In this document: in pieces, positions 16,742 through 24,549 of the stretch | Position numbering within the stretch: the stretch's first letter is position 1 | Layout of the letters: each line of letters opens with the position of its first letter | Source of the DNA: Algiphilus sp. | GTDB lineage: Bacteria > Pseudomonadota > Gammaproteobacteria > Nevskiales > Nevskiaceae | Assembly: GCF_023145115.1 (NCBI RefSeq) | Contig: NZ_JAGLEJ010000010.1 | Coordinates: 110,228 to 174,227, forward strand | DNA length: 64,000 bases | Reading direction: 5' to 3' | The notes under the pieces: generated by a model | What the model saw: only the letters and a program-made list of their open reading frames with translations | The model's database searches: none | What the model was told of the DNA's origin: nothing | Translations under genes and position numbers: made by a program

Positions 16742-17641
16742 ATGACCGAAACCCCCGAGGCGCTGTCCGCCGCCCGCATCGAGAGCCTGCCGATGATCCA
16801 TCAGGGCAAGGTGCGCGATATCTACGCCTGGGACGACGCGCATCTCCTGATCGTGACCACCGACCGCATCTCCGCCTTCGACGTGGTGCTGCCGCAGGCG
16901 ATCCCGGGCAAGGGCGCGGTGCTCAACCGCATGAGCCTGTTCTGGATGCACCGCTTCGCCGAGGCCGTGCCCAACCACCTCACCGATATCGATCCCGCCG
17001 ACAAGCTGACGGCCGACGAGGCGGCGCGCGTGGCCGGTCGCGCGCTGGTGGTACGCAGGCTGCGCGCCCTGCCGGTGGAAGCGGTGGTACGCGGCTTCCT
17101 GGCGGGCAGCGGCTGGCAGGAGTACCAGCAGAGCGGCAGCGTCTGCGGCATCGCGCTCCCCGCCTCGCTGCGGCAGGCCGAGAAGCTCGCGGAGCCGATC
17201 TTCACGCCGGCGTCCAAGGCAGCCGTCGGCGAGCACGACGAGAACATCGACTACGAGGCCATGGTGAGCCGCGTGGGCGCCGATCATGCGCGGCGCATCC
17301 GCGACCTCAGCATCTGGCTCTACAAGCAGGCGCAGGGCTACGCGGCCGCCCGCGGCATCATCATCGCCGATACCAAGTTCGAGTTCGGCCTCGACGAGCA
17401 GGACCGCATCGTGCTCATCGACGAGGTGCTGACGCCGGACTCGTCACGCTTCTGGCCCGAAACCGAATACCGCATCGGCGGGAGCCCGCCGTCCTTCGAC
17501 AAGCAGTACGTGCGGGACTATCTCGCCGGACTCGACTGGAATCGCACGGCGCCGGGCCCGGACCTGCCCGACGATGTCGTGCGCAACACGGCGGCGCGCT
17601 ACCGCGAGGCCGCCCACCGCCTGACCGGCGAGAAGCCCTGA
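16742..17641 (+). CDS. purC: Phosphoribosylaminoimidazole-succinocarboxamide synthase
   Basis: This 299-aa SAICAR synthetase joins CAIR and aspartate in purine synthesis. Features include G-K-V-R-D-I-Y near residue 21, T-D-R-I-S-A-F-D-V, V-E-A-V-V-R-G-F-L-A-G-S-G-W, and D-T-K-F-E-F-G then D-E-V-L-T-P-D-S-S-R-F-W. The length places it with the longer (about 300-aa) group found in many proteobacteria and yeast. The ATG at 16742 follows a GAGG. The other purine gene in the window is purD at 29.6 kb. Confidence 0.97.
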   Translation: MTETPEALSAARIESLPMIHQGKVRDIYAWDDAHLLIVTTDRISAFDVVLPQAIPGKGAVLNRMSLFWMHRFAEAVPNHLTDIDPADKLTADEAARVAGRALVVRRLRALPVEAVVRGFLAGSGWQEYQQSGSVCGIALPASLRQAEKLAEPIFTPASKAAVGEHDENIDYEAMVSRVGADHARRIRDLSIWLYKQAQGYAAARGIIIADTKFEFGLDEQDRIVLIDEVLTPDSSRFWPETEYRIGGSPPSFDKQYVRDYLAGLDWNRTAPGPDLPDDVVRNTAARYREAAHRLTGEKP

Positions 17642-17725
17642 CACGCGCCCGCCTCCGGAGCCGCGCTATGCTGCCCGGCAGGCGGCCGCCCCACCGCCGC
17701 CTCGGTCCGGAACTGGGAGACCCGC

Positions 17726-18085
17726 ATGCAGATCCGCATAGAAATCGACGTCAAACCCGAGGAGCTCCGGCGCTTCCTGGGGCTGCCCGATGTCGCCGGC
17801 CTGCAGGAGGACATCATCGCCTTCCTGCGCGACAAGGTCGGTGACGCCAACGATTCCTTCCGGCCGGGGGACTTCATCCGCCACAACTTCGACACGCTCC
17901 GCGGCAGCAAGGCCTGGCGCCGCCTGATGGACGGCATCGAGGCGGTCGAAGCGGAGGAGCGCGAGCAGGCACGCAAGGCGGCGGGGGCCAGGAAGACCAG
18001 CGCCAAGAAGAGCGCGCGCAAGCGCGGCAGCGGCTCCGGGACGGCGTCGCGAGCCGGGCGACAGAGCGGCAGCGGTGACGACTGA
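17726..18085 (+). CDS. Small DUF6489-like protein with basic tail
   Basis: This 119-aa protein has a conserved-looking N-terminal part, M-x-I-x-I-E-I-D-V-K-P-E-E-L-R-R-F-L-G-L-P-D, which I associate with DUF6489. Its tail (from about residue 75) is Lys/Ala/Arg/Gly/Ser-rich and low complexity. It sits next to a phasin gene whose product has a similar Lys/Ala tail. In some proteobacteria such proteins lie near polyhydroxyalkanoate genes, so a granule-related role is possible but unproven. Confidence 0.65.
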   Translation: MQIRIEIDVKPEELRRFLGLPDVAGLQEDIIAFLRDKVGDANDSFRPGDFIRHNFDTLRGSKAWRRLMDGIEAVEAEEREQARKAAGARKTSAKKSARKRGSGSGTASRAGRQSGSGDD

Positions 18086-18123
18086 GGCGCGCCCGCTGGC
18101 GGTGCGGCCGATGCAACAAAAAA

Positions 18124-18145
18124 GGGCGCGCCGAGTGGCGCGCCC
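18124..18145 (-). terminator. Intrinsic terminator of the phasin gene, probably bidirectional
   Basis: The stem GGGCGCGCC/GGCGCGCCC (9 bp) has a 4-base loop. On the minus strand it is followed by seven T residues, giving a textbook rho-independent terminator 48 bases after the phasin stop. On the plus strand it is followed by a T/C-rich stretch, so it can also end transcription from the DUF6489-like gene. Confidence 0.88.
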
Positions 18146-18192
18146 TTCTCTGCTCTAGCAGGTGTGCACTATCCCTGTGCAACCGGCTCCGC

Positions 18193-18681
18193 TCAGGAAG
18201 CCGCCTTCTTGGCCGCTGCCTTCTTGGCGGCGGTCTTGGTCGCGGTCTTCTTGGCGGTTGCCTTGCGAGCCGCCTTCTTGGCGGCGGCCTTCTTGGCCGG
18301 CTTGCCATTGATGCGCGCCAGGGCGTCCTCGTAGGCCTTGCGCAGCACCTCGGCGAGCTCGGTGCCGGCCTTCGCGGTCAGATCGACCGAAGCGCTGAAG
18401 GCGTCGACGACGACCGTGCGGCCGGCCGGCAGGTACTCGATCGGGTTCGCGGCCACGGCCTTCAGACCGTCATTGCGCACGCGGGTCACGCTGGTCTTGC
18501 CGCTCTCGAAGAGCTCGCGCGCCGCGCCGCTCTGCTTGTCGAAGATGTTCTGGAAGGTCGGCACGACAATGTCGTTGGCCTTGCGGACCGTGTCCAGAGA
18601 CAGTTCCGCAACGCCCTGCGCGCGGTTGCTAACATCCTCAACACGGGTCTTGACGTCGTTGACTACGGTTTCAAAGTTCAT
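18193..18681 (-). CDS. Phasin family protein
   Basis: This 162-aa protein resembles Phasin_2 family granule-associated proteins. An amphipathic helical region (about residues 1-120) contains D-T-V-R-K-A-N-D-I-V-V-P-T-F-Q and N-P-I-E-Y-L-P-A-G, followed by about 35 residues of Lys/Ala/Thr repeats like those of histone-H1-type tails. Phasins coat polyhydroxyalkanoate granules; basic tails in some (for example PhaF) bind DNA and help distribute granules. AGGAG precedes the ATG. A dyad upstream may be a regulator site. Confidence 0.85.
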   Translation of the reverse strand: MNFETVVNDVKTRVEDVSNRAQGVAELSLDTVRKANDIVVPTFQNIFDKQSGAARELFESGKTSVTRVRNDGLKAVAANPIEYLPAGRTVVVDAFSASVDLTAKAGTELAEVLRKAYEDALARINGKPAKKAAAKKAARKATAKKTATKTAAKKAAAKKAAS

Positions 18682-18767
18682 CAGTGCTACTCCTGCAGTG
18701 TCGCGAATGACAAAGAACGATCGGTGCTTGGCAAAATGCCGCTGTTAGGGTGTTGCGGTGCAGCATT

Positions 18768-18782
18768 TTGTGCGATGCACAA
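18768..18782. promoter_or_regulatory. TGC-rich inverted repeat upstream of the phasin gene
   Basis: TTGTGC-N3-GCACAA is a perfect inverted repeat 87 bases before the phasin start. TGC-rich dyads are known operators of the PHA repressor PhaR/PhbR in other proteobacteria, which detaches when polymer accumulates. Assignment to PhaR is inference; no phaR gene is in the window. Confidence 0.4.
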
Positions 18783-18830
18783 TAAGGGCGCACCGCGCAA
18801 CTGTCAATCCCCGGTAAGAAAGGGTCCCTG

Positions 18831-20150
18831 ATGCGTGCACGACTCGCGGTGGTGCAGCAATGGCTCTGGAGTCGCGACCAGCAGGACCGCCTGTCGCGGG
18901 CGGCGGCGGTCGCGGCGCGCTACTGCGTCATGCTGGTGCGGGATTTCGCGAGCGGCCACCTGTCGCTGCGGGCCATGAGCCTGGTGTACACCACCCTGCT
19001 GTCGCTCGTGCCGATGCTCGCGTTGGGCTTCTCGACCTTCAAGGCCCTCGGTGTCCACAACGCCCTCCGTCCGGCCCTGCAGCGATTCCTGGCGCCGCTC
19101 GGCGAGCGCGCCGCCGAGCTGACCGACAACATCATCGGCTTCGTCGAGAACATCCAGGTGGGCGTGCTGGGCTCGCTGGGCGTGGGCCTGCTGCTCTACG
19201 CCGCGGTGTCGCTGATCCAGAAGGTCGAGACCAGCTTCAACTGGATCTGGCGCATCAAACGGCCGCGGTCGCTGGGCGCCCGCTTCTCGGAGTATCTGTC
19301 GGTACTGATCGTCGGCCCGTTCGCGGTCTTCCTGTCGGTGGGCATCACGGCTTCGGCCCTGAACAGCGAACTGGTGCAGTCGCTGGCCGCGGTCGAGCCG
19401 TTCGGGGCGCTGGTCTACGGCATTGCCAAGCTGCTGCCCTACTTCATCATCGTGGGCGTGTTCAGCTTTCTCTACGCCTTCATTCCGAACACCCGCGTAC
19501 CGCTGCACGCCGCCTTCGGAGGCGGCATCTTCGCGGGCGTCCTGTGGCAGTCCGCGAGCATGGGCTTCGCGACCTTCGTGGCGTCGTCGGGCAACTACAA
19601 CGCCATCTACTCGAGCTTCGCGATCCTCATCTTCCTGCTCATCTGGCTCTACGTCGGCTGGGTGATCCTGCTGCTCGGCTGCCAGCTGAGCTTCTACATC
19701 GCCCATCCCGAGAGCGTGCAGCGCAATCCGCGCAGCACGCGTACGCCGCCGCGCACCGTGGAGCTGCTGGGGCTGGCCCTGGTCGGCGAGATCGCGCGCC
19801 GCCATCAGGCGGCGCAACGGCACGCCACCCGTCCCGAGCTGGCGCGGGCGCTGATGGCGCCGGCCGAGACCATCGAGCCCATCGTCGACGACCTGATCGC
19901 CGCCGGCGTGCTCGCCGAGACCGCGGCGAATCCGCCCCTGATCCTGCCCGCCCGCGACCTCGACAGCCTGCGCGTCGGCGAGCTCTGGCAGATCCTGCGC
20001 GACGGCGGCCGCAGGCGCGAACGGTTGCCCGGCAGCGCGGTGCTGGCCACGGCCGAGAGCGCGCTGAGCAGCGCAGAGGCCGCCTTCGATGCGGAAAAGG
20101 GCCGCCTGAGCATCCGCGAGTGGCTGCAATCGGAGCCCGACACCCGGTAG
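18831..20150 (+). CDS. YihY/BrkB family inner-membrane protein
   Basis: This 439-aa protein has a conserved membrane domain (residues about 45-290, six hydrophobic segments) with M-S-L-V-Y-T-T-L-L-S-L-V-P and P-N-T-R-V-P-L-H-A-A-F-G-G-G. It carries an extra cytosolic C-terminal region of about 145 residues that looks like a winged-helix fold. The family was once called RNase BN but is not a nuclease; its function is unresolved. The ATG at 18831 begins 149 bases from the divergent phasin start. Confidence 0.88.
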   Translation: MRARLAVVQQWLWSRDQQDRLSRAAAVAARYCVMLVRDFASGHLSLRAMSLVYTTLLSLVPMLALGFSTFKALGVHNALRPALQRFLAPLGERAAELTDNIIGFVENIQVGVLGSLGVGLLLYAAVSLIQKVETSFNWIWRIKRPRSLGARFSEYLSVLIVGPFAVFLSVGITASALNSELVQSLAAVEPFGALVYGIAKLLPYFIIVGVFSFLYAFIPNTRVPLHAAFGGGIFAGVLWQSASMGFATFVASSGNYNAIYSSFAILIFLLIWLYVGWVILLLGCQLSFYIAHPESVQRNPRSTRTPPRTVELLGLALVGEIARRHQAAQRHATRPELARALMAPAETIEPIVDDLIAAGVLAETAANPPLILPARDLDSLRVGELWQILRDGGRRRERLPGSAVLATAESALSSAEAAFDAEKGRLSIREWLQSEPDTR

Positions 20151-20209
20151 GCTGCACCGGTTGCCGCAGCGCAACACGACCCGCCCCGAATCGAAGGACT
20201 CCGTGCCCC

Positions 20210-21871
20210 GTGGAACCGATCTGGCTCCATCACTACCCCGAAGGCGTTCCCCAGCGCATCGAATCCGACCGCTACGCATCGCTGGTCGACGTGCTCGAGC
20301 GCAGCATGGTGGCGCATCGCGACAACGTGGCCTTCGAGAGTCTCGGCGGCCGCCTCCACTATGGCGACGTCGACCGCCTGAGCCAGCACTTCGCCTCGTA
20401 TCTGCAGAACATCCTCGGCCTGGCGAAGGGCGACCGGCTGGCGCTGATGATGCCCAACCTGCTGACCTATCCGGTGGCGATCATCGGGGCCCTGCGCGCC
20501 GGCATGGTGGTGGTGAACATCAATCCGCAGTCGGCGCAGCGCGAGATCGCCGAGCAACTGCGCGATTCGGGCTCGCGCGCGATCCTGGTCGCCGAACCGT
20601 ATGCGCACAAGCTCGCCCAGGTGCTGCCGGAAACGGCGGTCGAGCGCACCATCGTGTCCACGGTCGGCGATCTGCAGCCGACGGCGCGCAGGCTCGCGCT
20701 CAATGCCCGTGCCCGGCACCTGCGCCGCGCCATTCCGAGCTGGAAGATCCCGGGGCATCTCGCCTTCGCCGACGCGCTCGCGCGCGGCGAGCGGCAGCCG
20801 GCCAACCGCTGCGTCCTGACCCAGCGCGACCTCGCCTTCCTGCAGTACACCGGGGGCACGACCGGCGAGCCGCGCGGCGTCATGCTGTCGCACGGGAACA
20901 TGGTGGCGAACGTGCTGCAGTGCCGCGCCTGGATCATGCCGTGGATCGAGGAGGGCCGCGAACGCATCATCACCGCGCTGCCGATCCACCACGCCTTCGC
21001 GCTGACCGCGAACTTCCTGGTCTTTTTCGCCATCGGCGGCACCAATCTGCTGATCGCGAACCCGCGCGACTTCACCGGACTGGTGCGCGCGATGGCGCGT
21101 ACCTCGTTCACCGCGTTCACCGGCGTGAACACGCTCTTCAACCGTCTGCTCAACACGCCCGGCTTCGGCGAGATCGATTTCTCGGCGCTGAAGGTCACGC
21201 TGGGTGGCGGATCGGCGGTGCAGGCCGCCGTCGCCGAGCGCTGGCGGGCGGTGACCGGCAAGCCGCTCACCGAAGCCTATGGCCTCACCGAGGCAGCGCC
21301 GGCCGTGAGCATGAACCCGCTCTCCGACCCCGAGTACAACGGCACTGTCGGCATGCCGCTGCCGGCCACCGAGATATCGGTGCGCGACGAGAGCGGCGCC
21401 GAAGTCCCCACCGGAACCGCCGGCGAGCTCTGCGTGCGTGGCCCGCAGGTCACGCCCGGCTACTGGCGACAGGAAGCGGCCACGCGCGCCGCCTTCACGC
21501 GCGACGGCTTCCTCCGCACCGGGGATATCGCCCGCCTCGACGAGCGCGGCTGCATCACGCTGCTGGAGCGACGGCAGGACGTCATCATCGTGTCGGGCTT
21601 CAACGTCTACCCGAGCGAGGTGGAAGCCGTGGTCGCCGGCTGCGATGGCGTTCTCGAATGCGCCTGCATGGGCGTGCCCGATTCCGATACCGGCGAGGCG
21701 GTGAAGCTCTTCGTGGTGCGCACCGACGAGAGCCTCGATGAACCCAGACTGCGCGCCTACTGCGCCGAGCGCCTGAGCCGCTACAAGCTGCCGCGCGACA
21801 TCGTCTTCGTGGAAGAGATGCCGAAGAGCCACGTCGGCAAGATCCTGCGCCGGGCGCTGCCCGCGCGATAG
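20210..21871 (+). CDS. fadD: Long-chain-fatty-acid--CoA ligase
   Basis: This 553-aa AMP-forming acyl-CoA synthetase closely resembles E. coli FadD along its whole length, beginning with W-L-x-x-Y-P-x-x-V-P. The ATP/AMP signature Y-T-G-G-T-T-G-E-P-R-G is at 213-223; later come Y-G-L-T-E-A-A-P, the fatty-acyl signature around G-F-L-R-T-G-D-I-A, S-G-F-N-V-Y-P-S-E-V-E, and the catalytic Lys in V-G-K-I-L-R-R. The start is a GTG at 20210, set by alignment with the family. The open frame upstream overlaps the BrkB gene and is not coding. It activates fatty acids for beta-oxidation. Confidence 0.95.
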   Translation: MEPIWLHHYPEGVPQRIESDRYASLVDVLERSMVAHRDNVAFESLGGRLHYGDVDRLSQHFASYLQNILGLAKGDRLALMMPNLLTYPVAIIGALRAGMVVVNINPQSAQREIAEQLRDSGSRAILVAEPYAHKLAQVLPETAVERTIVSTVGDLQPTARRLALNARARHLRRAIPSWKIPGHLAFADALARGERQPANRCVLTQRDLAFLQYTGGTTGEPRGVMLSHGNMVANVLQCRAWIMPWIEEGRERIITALPIHHAFALTANFLVFFAIGGTNLLIANPRDFTGLVRAMARTSFTAFTGVNTLFNRLLNTPGFGEIDFSALKVTLGGGSAVQAAVAERWRAVTGKPLTEAYGLTEAAPAVSMNPLSDPEYNGTVGMPLPATEISVRDESGAEVPTGTAGELCVRGPQVTPGYWRQEAATRAAFTRDGFLRTGDIARLDERGCITLLERRQDVIIVSGFNVYPSEVEAVVAGCDGVLECACMGVPDSDTGEAVKLFVVRTDESLDEPRLRAYCAERLSRYKLPRDIVFVEEMPKSHVGKILRRALPAR

Positions 21872-21922
21872 TCCGTTGATGGCGGGCGCGGATCCCGGCC
21901 CGTTCCGGATCGGCACCAACCG

Positions 21923-21937
21923 TGTTATCTTATATCA
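21923..21937 (+). promoter_or_regulatory. Zur-like box in the promoter of the MerC-like gene
   Basis: TGTTATCTTATATCA is an AT-rich dyad in very GC-rich DNA. It agrees with the gammaproteobacterial Zur core TGTTATANTATAACA at 12 of 14 fixed positions. It ends 22 bases before the ATG and overlaps likely -10 sequence, where a repressor would block transcription. Zur identity is inferred from the motif alone; no zur gene is in the window. Confidence 0.55.
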
Positions 21938-21959
21938 TCCATTCCGCAGCACCGACGTC

Positions 21960-22379
21960 ATGTCCCTTCGTACGCAATCCGCCACGGCCTCGCCGCTGGA
22001 CCGCTTCGCGATCGCCTTCTCCGGCGTCTGCGCGGTGCATTGCGTGCTGATCGTGCTGGCGATCACCAGCATCCCGATCTGGGGCCTCGGCTGGCTGACC
22101 GCGCCGCACTTCCACGAGTGGTTCCTGGCGCTGGCGCTGGCGCCCAGTGCCGTGGCGCTGTGGAGCGGCTACCGCCGGCACCGTCGCACGACGGTCATCG
22201 GCGGCGGCATCGCGGCGCTGACGCTGATGGCGCTCGCGATCGTGCTGCGCGAGCAGGCCCTCATCTCCGAGCACGGCGAAAGCGTGCTGACGCTCTCCGG
22301 CGCCGGCCTGCTGGCAGCGACCCACTGGCGCAACCTGCGCCTGCACGGCAACGAAGACTGCTGCGCGTCCGGCGCCTGA
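21960..22379 (+). CDS. MerC domain-containing membrane protein
   Basis: This 139-aa protein has four hydrophobic segments and a C-A-V-H-C motif at 24-28 in the first one, plus a Cys-Cys pair near the C terminus. This is the layout of MerC-type metal carriers. There is no merR, merA or merT nearby, so mercury detoxification is unlikely to be its main task. The Zur-like box just upstream suggests zinc import or handling under zinc limitation, which is inference. It converges on minE. Confidence 0.8.
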   Translation: MSLRTQSATASPLDRFAIAFSGVCAVHCVLIVLAITSIPIWGLGWLTAPHFHEWFLALALAPSAVALWSGYRRHRRTTVIGGGIAALTLMALAIVLREQALISEHGESVLTLSGAGLLAATHWRNLRLHGNEDCCASGA

Positions 22380-22400
22380 AGACGCCGGACCGGGGCGCGA

Positions 22401-22673
22401 TCAGTTGCGCCCGGCGCTCTCCTCCTCGGACAGCGCGATGTTCATTTCCAGCAGATCGACGCCCTGCTCGCGCTGCACGCGCACGTTGACCGCGTCGTCC
22501 GCGACCTGGGTATAGCGGCGCACCACCTCGAGCAGGTCCTCGCGCAGGCGGGGCAGCCAGTCCGGACCGCCGCCGCGGCCCTCGCGCTGATGCATGACCA
22601 CCAGCTTGAGACGGTCACGCGCCACCGTCGCGGAGTTCTTGCGCTCGCTGCGGAACATTTTCAGCCAGTCCAT
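22401..22673 (-). CDS. minE: Cell division topological specificity factor MinE
   Basis: This 90-aa protein has the anti-MinCD helix region with A-x-x-R-L-K-L-V-V-M-H-Q-R and the dimerisation part with L-P-R-L-R-E-D-L-L-E-V-V-R-R-Y. MinE drives the pole-to-pole oscillation of MinCD that places the septum at midcell. It lies 9 bases after minD in a minC-minD-minE order. Confidence 0.96.
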   Translation of the reverse strand: MDWLKMFRSERKNSATVARDRLKLVVMHQREGRGGGPDWLPRLREDLLEVVRRYTQVADDAVNVRVQREQGVDLLEMNIALSEEESAGRN

Positions 22674-22682
22674 GACGCGCTC

Positions 22683-23492
22683 CTAGCCGCCGAACAGCCG
22701 GCCGAGAAAGCCCTTCTTCTCGACGTTCATGAAGCGGTGCGCCCGTTCCTCGCCGAGGAAGCGCCCGACCAGATCGTCATAGGCGCCGCCGGCGTCGGTG
22801 GCGACATCGGCAACCACCGGCACGCCCTGATTCGACGAGTTGAGCACGGCCTGCGATTCCGGGATCACGCCCAGCAGCGGGATGGCGAGGATGTCGCAGA
22901 CATCCTCCACCGCCAGCATCTCGCCGCGGTCGACGCGACCGGCGTTGTAGCGGGTGAGGACGAGATGCTCGCGCACCTTGCCGTTGCCCTGCTCGACGCG
23001 CCGCGTCTTCGACGCCAGCAGACCGAGCACGCGGTCGGAGTCGCGCACCGACGAGACCTCGGGATTGGTCACGATCAGCGCCTCGTCCGCGAAGTACATC
23101 GCCATGTGCGCGCCGCGCTCGATGCCGGCGGGCGAGTCGCAGACGACATAGTCGAACTCCTTCGACAGCTCGTCGAGCACCTTCTCGACGCCCTCGGTGG
23201 TCAGCGCATCCTTGTCGCGGGTCTGGCTGGCCGCGAGGATGGCGAGATTCTCGTAGCGCTTGTCGCGGATCAGGGCCTGGCGCAGCGTCGCCTCGCCCTG
23301 GATGACGTTGACGAAGTCGAAGACCACCCGCCGCTCGACCCCCATGATGAGATCGAGGTTGCGCAAGCCGACATCGAAGTCGACCACGGCCGTCTTGTGG
23401 CCGCGCGCAGCGAGACCGGCGGCGAAGGAGGCGCTCGTGGTGGTCTTGCCGACGCCACCCTTGCCGGAGGTAACGACGATGATCTGTGCCAA
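22683..23492 (-). CDS. minD: Septum site-determining ATPase MinD
   Basis: This 269-aa deviant Walker A ATPase has K-G-G-V-G-K-T-T with Lys11 and Lys16 as in E. coli MinD. Other features are V-D-F-D-V-G-L-R-N-L-D and a C-terminal amphipathic membrane-targeting helix ending F-L-G-R-L-F-G-G. I place the start at a TTG (23492) because GGAG lies 8 bases upstream and the family starts there; a longer frame from 23534 adds an unconserved 14-residue extension. It recruits MinC to the membrane and is stimulated by MinE. Confidence 0.96.
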   Translation of the reverse strand: MAQIIVVTSGKGGVGKTTTSASFAAGLAARGHKTAVVDFDVGLRNLDLIMGVERRVVFDFVNVIQGEATLRQALIRDKRYENLAILAASQTRDKDALTTEGVEKVLDELSKEFDYVVCDSPAGIERGAHMAMYFADEALIVTNPEVSSVRDSDRVLGLLASKTRRVEQGNGKVREHLVLTRYNAGRVDRGEMLAVEDVCDILAIPLLGVIPESQAVLNSSNQGVPVVADVATDAGGAYDDLVGRFLGEERAHRFMNVEKKGFLGRLFGG

Positions 23493-23579
23493 GTTCGGGA
23501 CTCCGCGGATTGTGAATAGCCTGTGACGCGCCATGATAGCGGCGCGATGGGTGCCATGCGCTGAACCGGCGGCGGCCGC

Positions 23580-24353
23580 TCAGTCGATCGCCGCGAACTG
23601 CAGATCCTCGCCGTCCAGCCACACCTGAACGGCCTTGCCGCGCAGCTCGGGGCGCAGCTTCTCGGCAACGTCGTAGACCCCGGCACACGCCACCAGCTCG
23701 GGCTCGAAGCGTCGGCAGAAGATGCGGGCGCGCGTGTCGCCGCGGGCGCCGGCGATGGCGCGCCCCCGGAGCGACCCGTAGATGTGGATGTGGCCGTCGG
23801 CGATGACCTCGGCGCCCGGACTCACCGTACCGAGCACCACCAGGTCGGCACCGTCGGCATAGACCTGCTGGCCGGAACGGACCTGCGCGTGCACCACGCG
23901 CGCCGCGCTGCCGCCGGTCGCCGGCGGATGCTCGGGCGCCGGAACCGCCTCTGCCGGGGCGGGGGCCGCCTCGGGCTCCGGCGCGGGGCGACGGGCGCCG
24001 CCGGCGCGCCCGGCCATCAGCATTTCCTCGGACAGCACCGCCAGCCCCGCCGCGGAGGCGGTCGGCGCCAGCTTGCCGTCGGCCACGCCGAGCACCGACA
24101 GACCGTGCTCGCGCGCCACCTCGAGCAGGCTGCTGCAGGCGGTGTGGTGCGCGGCGTCGAGCACGATCGGCATGGCGCGCATCATCTCGGGAAGCGACTC
24201 GGCCCAGGCGCGGAAATCGGCGACCGTGTCGGACGCGCCGCGCGCCGTCATGCGCACCCGCGTCACCGGCAGCATCATGCCCTTGACCTCGGTTGCGGTA
24301 CTGTTATCGACGTCGTTCACTGCGATGGCGACCGGAATCTGCGAGGCGCGCAT
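23580..24353 (-). CDS. minC: Septum site-determining protein MinC
   Basis: This FtsZ-ring inhibitor has an N-terminal domain, a Pro/Ala/Glu-rich linker (about residues 118-145) and a C-terminal beta-helix domain. The latter has V-R-S-G-Q-Q-V-Y-A, A-D-G-H-I-H-I-Y-G and G-R-A-I-A-G-A-R-G-D, which bind MinD. The start is uncertain. ATG at 24353 is given, but family similarity begins only around residue 17-20, so a GTG at 24320 is also plausible; neither has a good ribosome-binding site. It is the first gene of minCDE. Confidence 0.93.
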   Translation of the reverse strand: MRASQIPVAIAVNDVDNSTATEVKGMMLPVTRVRMTARGASDTVADFRAWAESLPEMMRAMPIVLDAAHHTACSSLLEVAREHGLSVLGVADGKLAPTASAAGLAVLSEEMLMAGRAGGARRPAPEPEAAPAPAEAVPAPEHPPATGGSAARVVHAQVRSGQQVYADGADLVVLGTVSPGAEVIADGHIHIYGSLRGRAIAGARGDTRARIFCRRFEPELVACAGVYDVAEKLRPELRGKAVQVWLDGEDLQFAAID

Positions 24354-24549
24354 TATTGCGCATCGCCGCCGGGGCATGATTCTGGCGCGCATCGTGCTTG
24401 GAGCGATGACATGCCTTCAGGAGCCCGCCCCGTCGACAACGCAACCGCCAGCACCGAGCCACCGCCGCCCGGCACCGGGCATCAGCACGGCCATGCCGGG
24501 CGGTCGGCGACCGGGTACTGTAGAACCCGTTCCCAACCGGAGCCCCCCC

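Noticed and set aside
18193..18310. Lys/Ala-encoding tandem repeat as a DNA repeat element
   Set aside because: It is the coding sequence of the phasin's basic tail and similar tails occur in the family, so it needs no separate explanation.
18860..20209. Long N-terminal extension of FadD
   Set aside because: It overlaps the BrkB gene in another frame and is Arg/Ala-rich noise. FadD similarity starts at the GTG at 20210.
22387..22411. Hairpin at the minE stop
   Set aside because: The stem is interrupted and overlaps the stop codon, with no T run. Not a convincing terminator.
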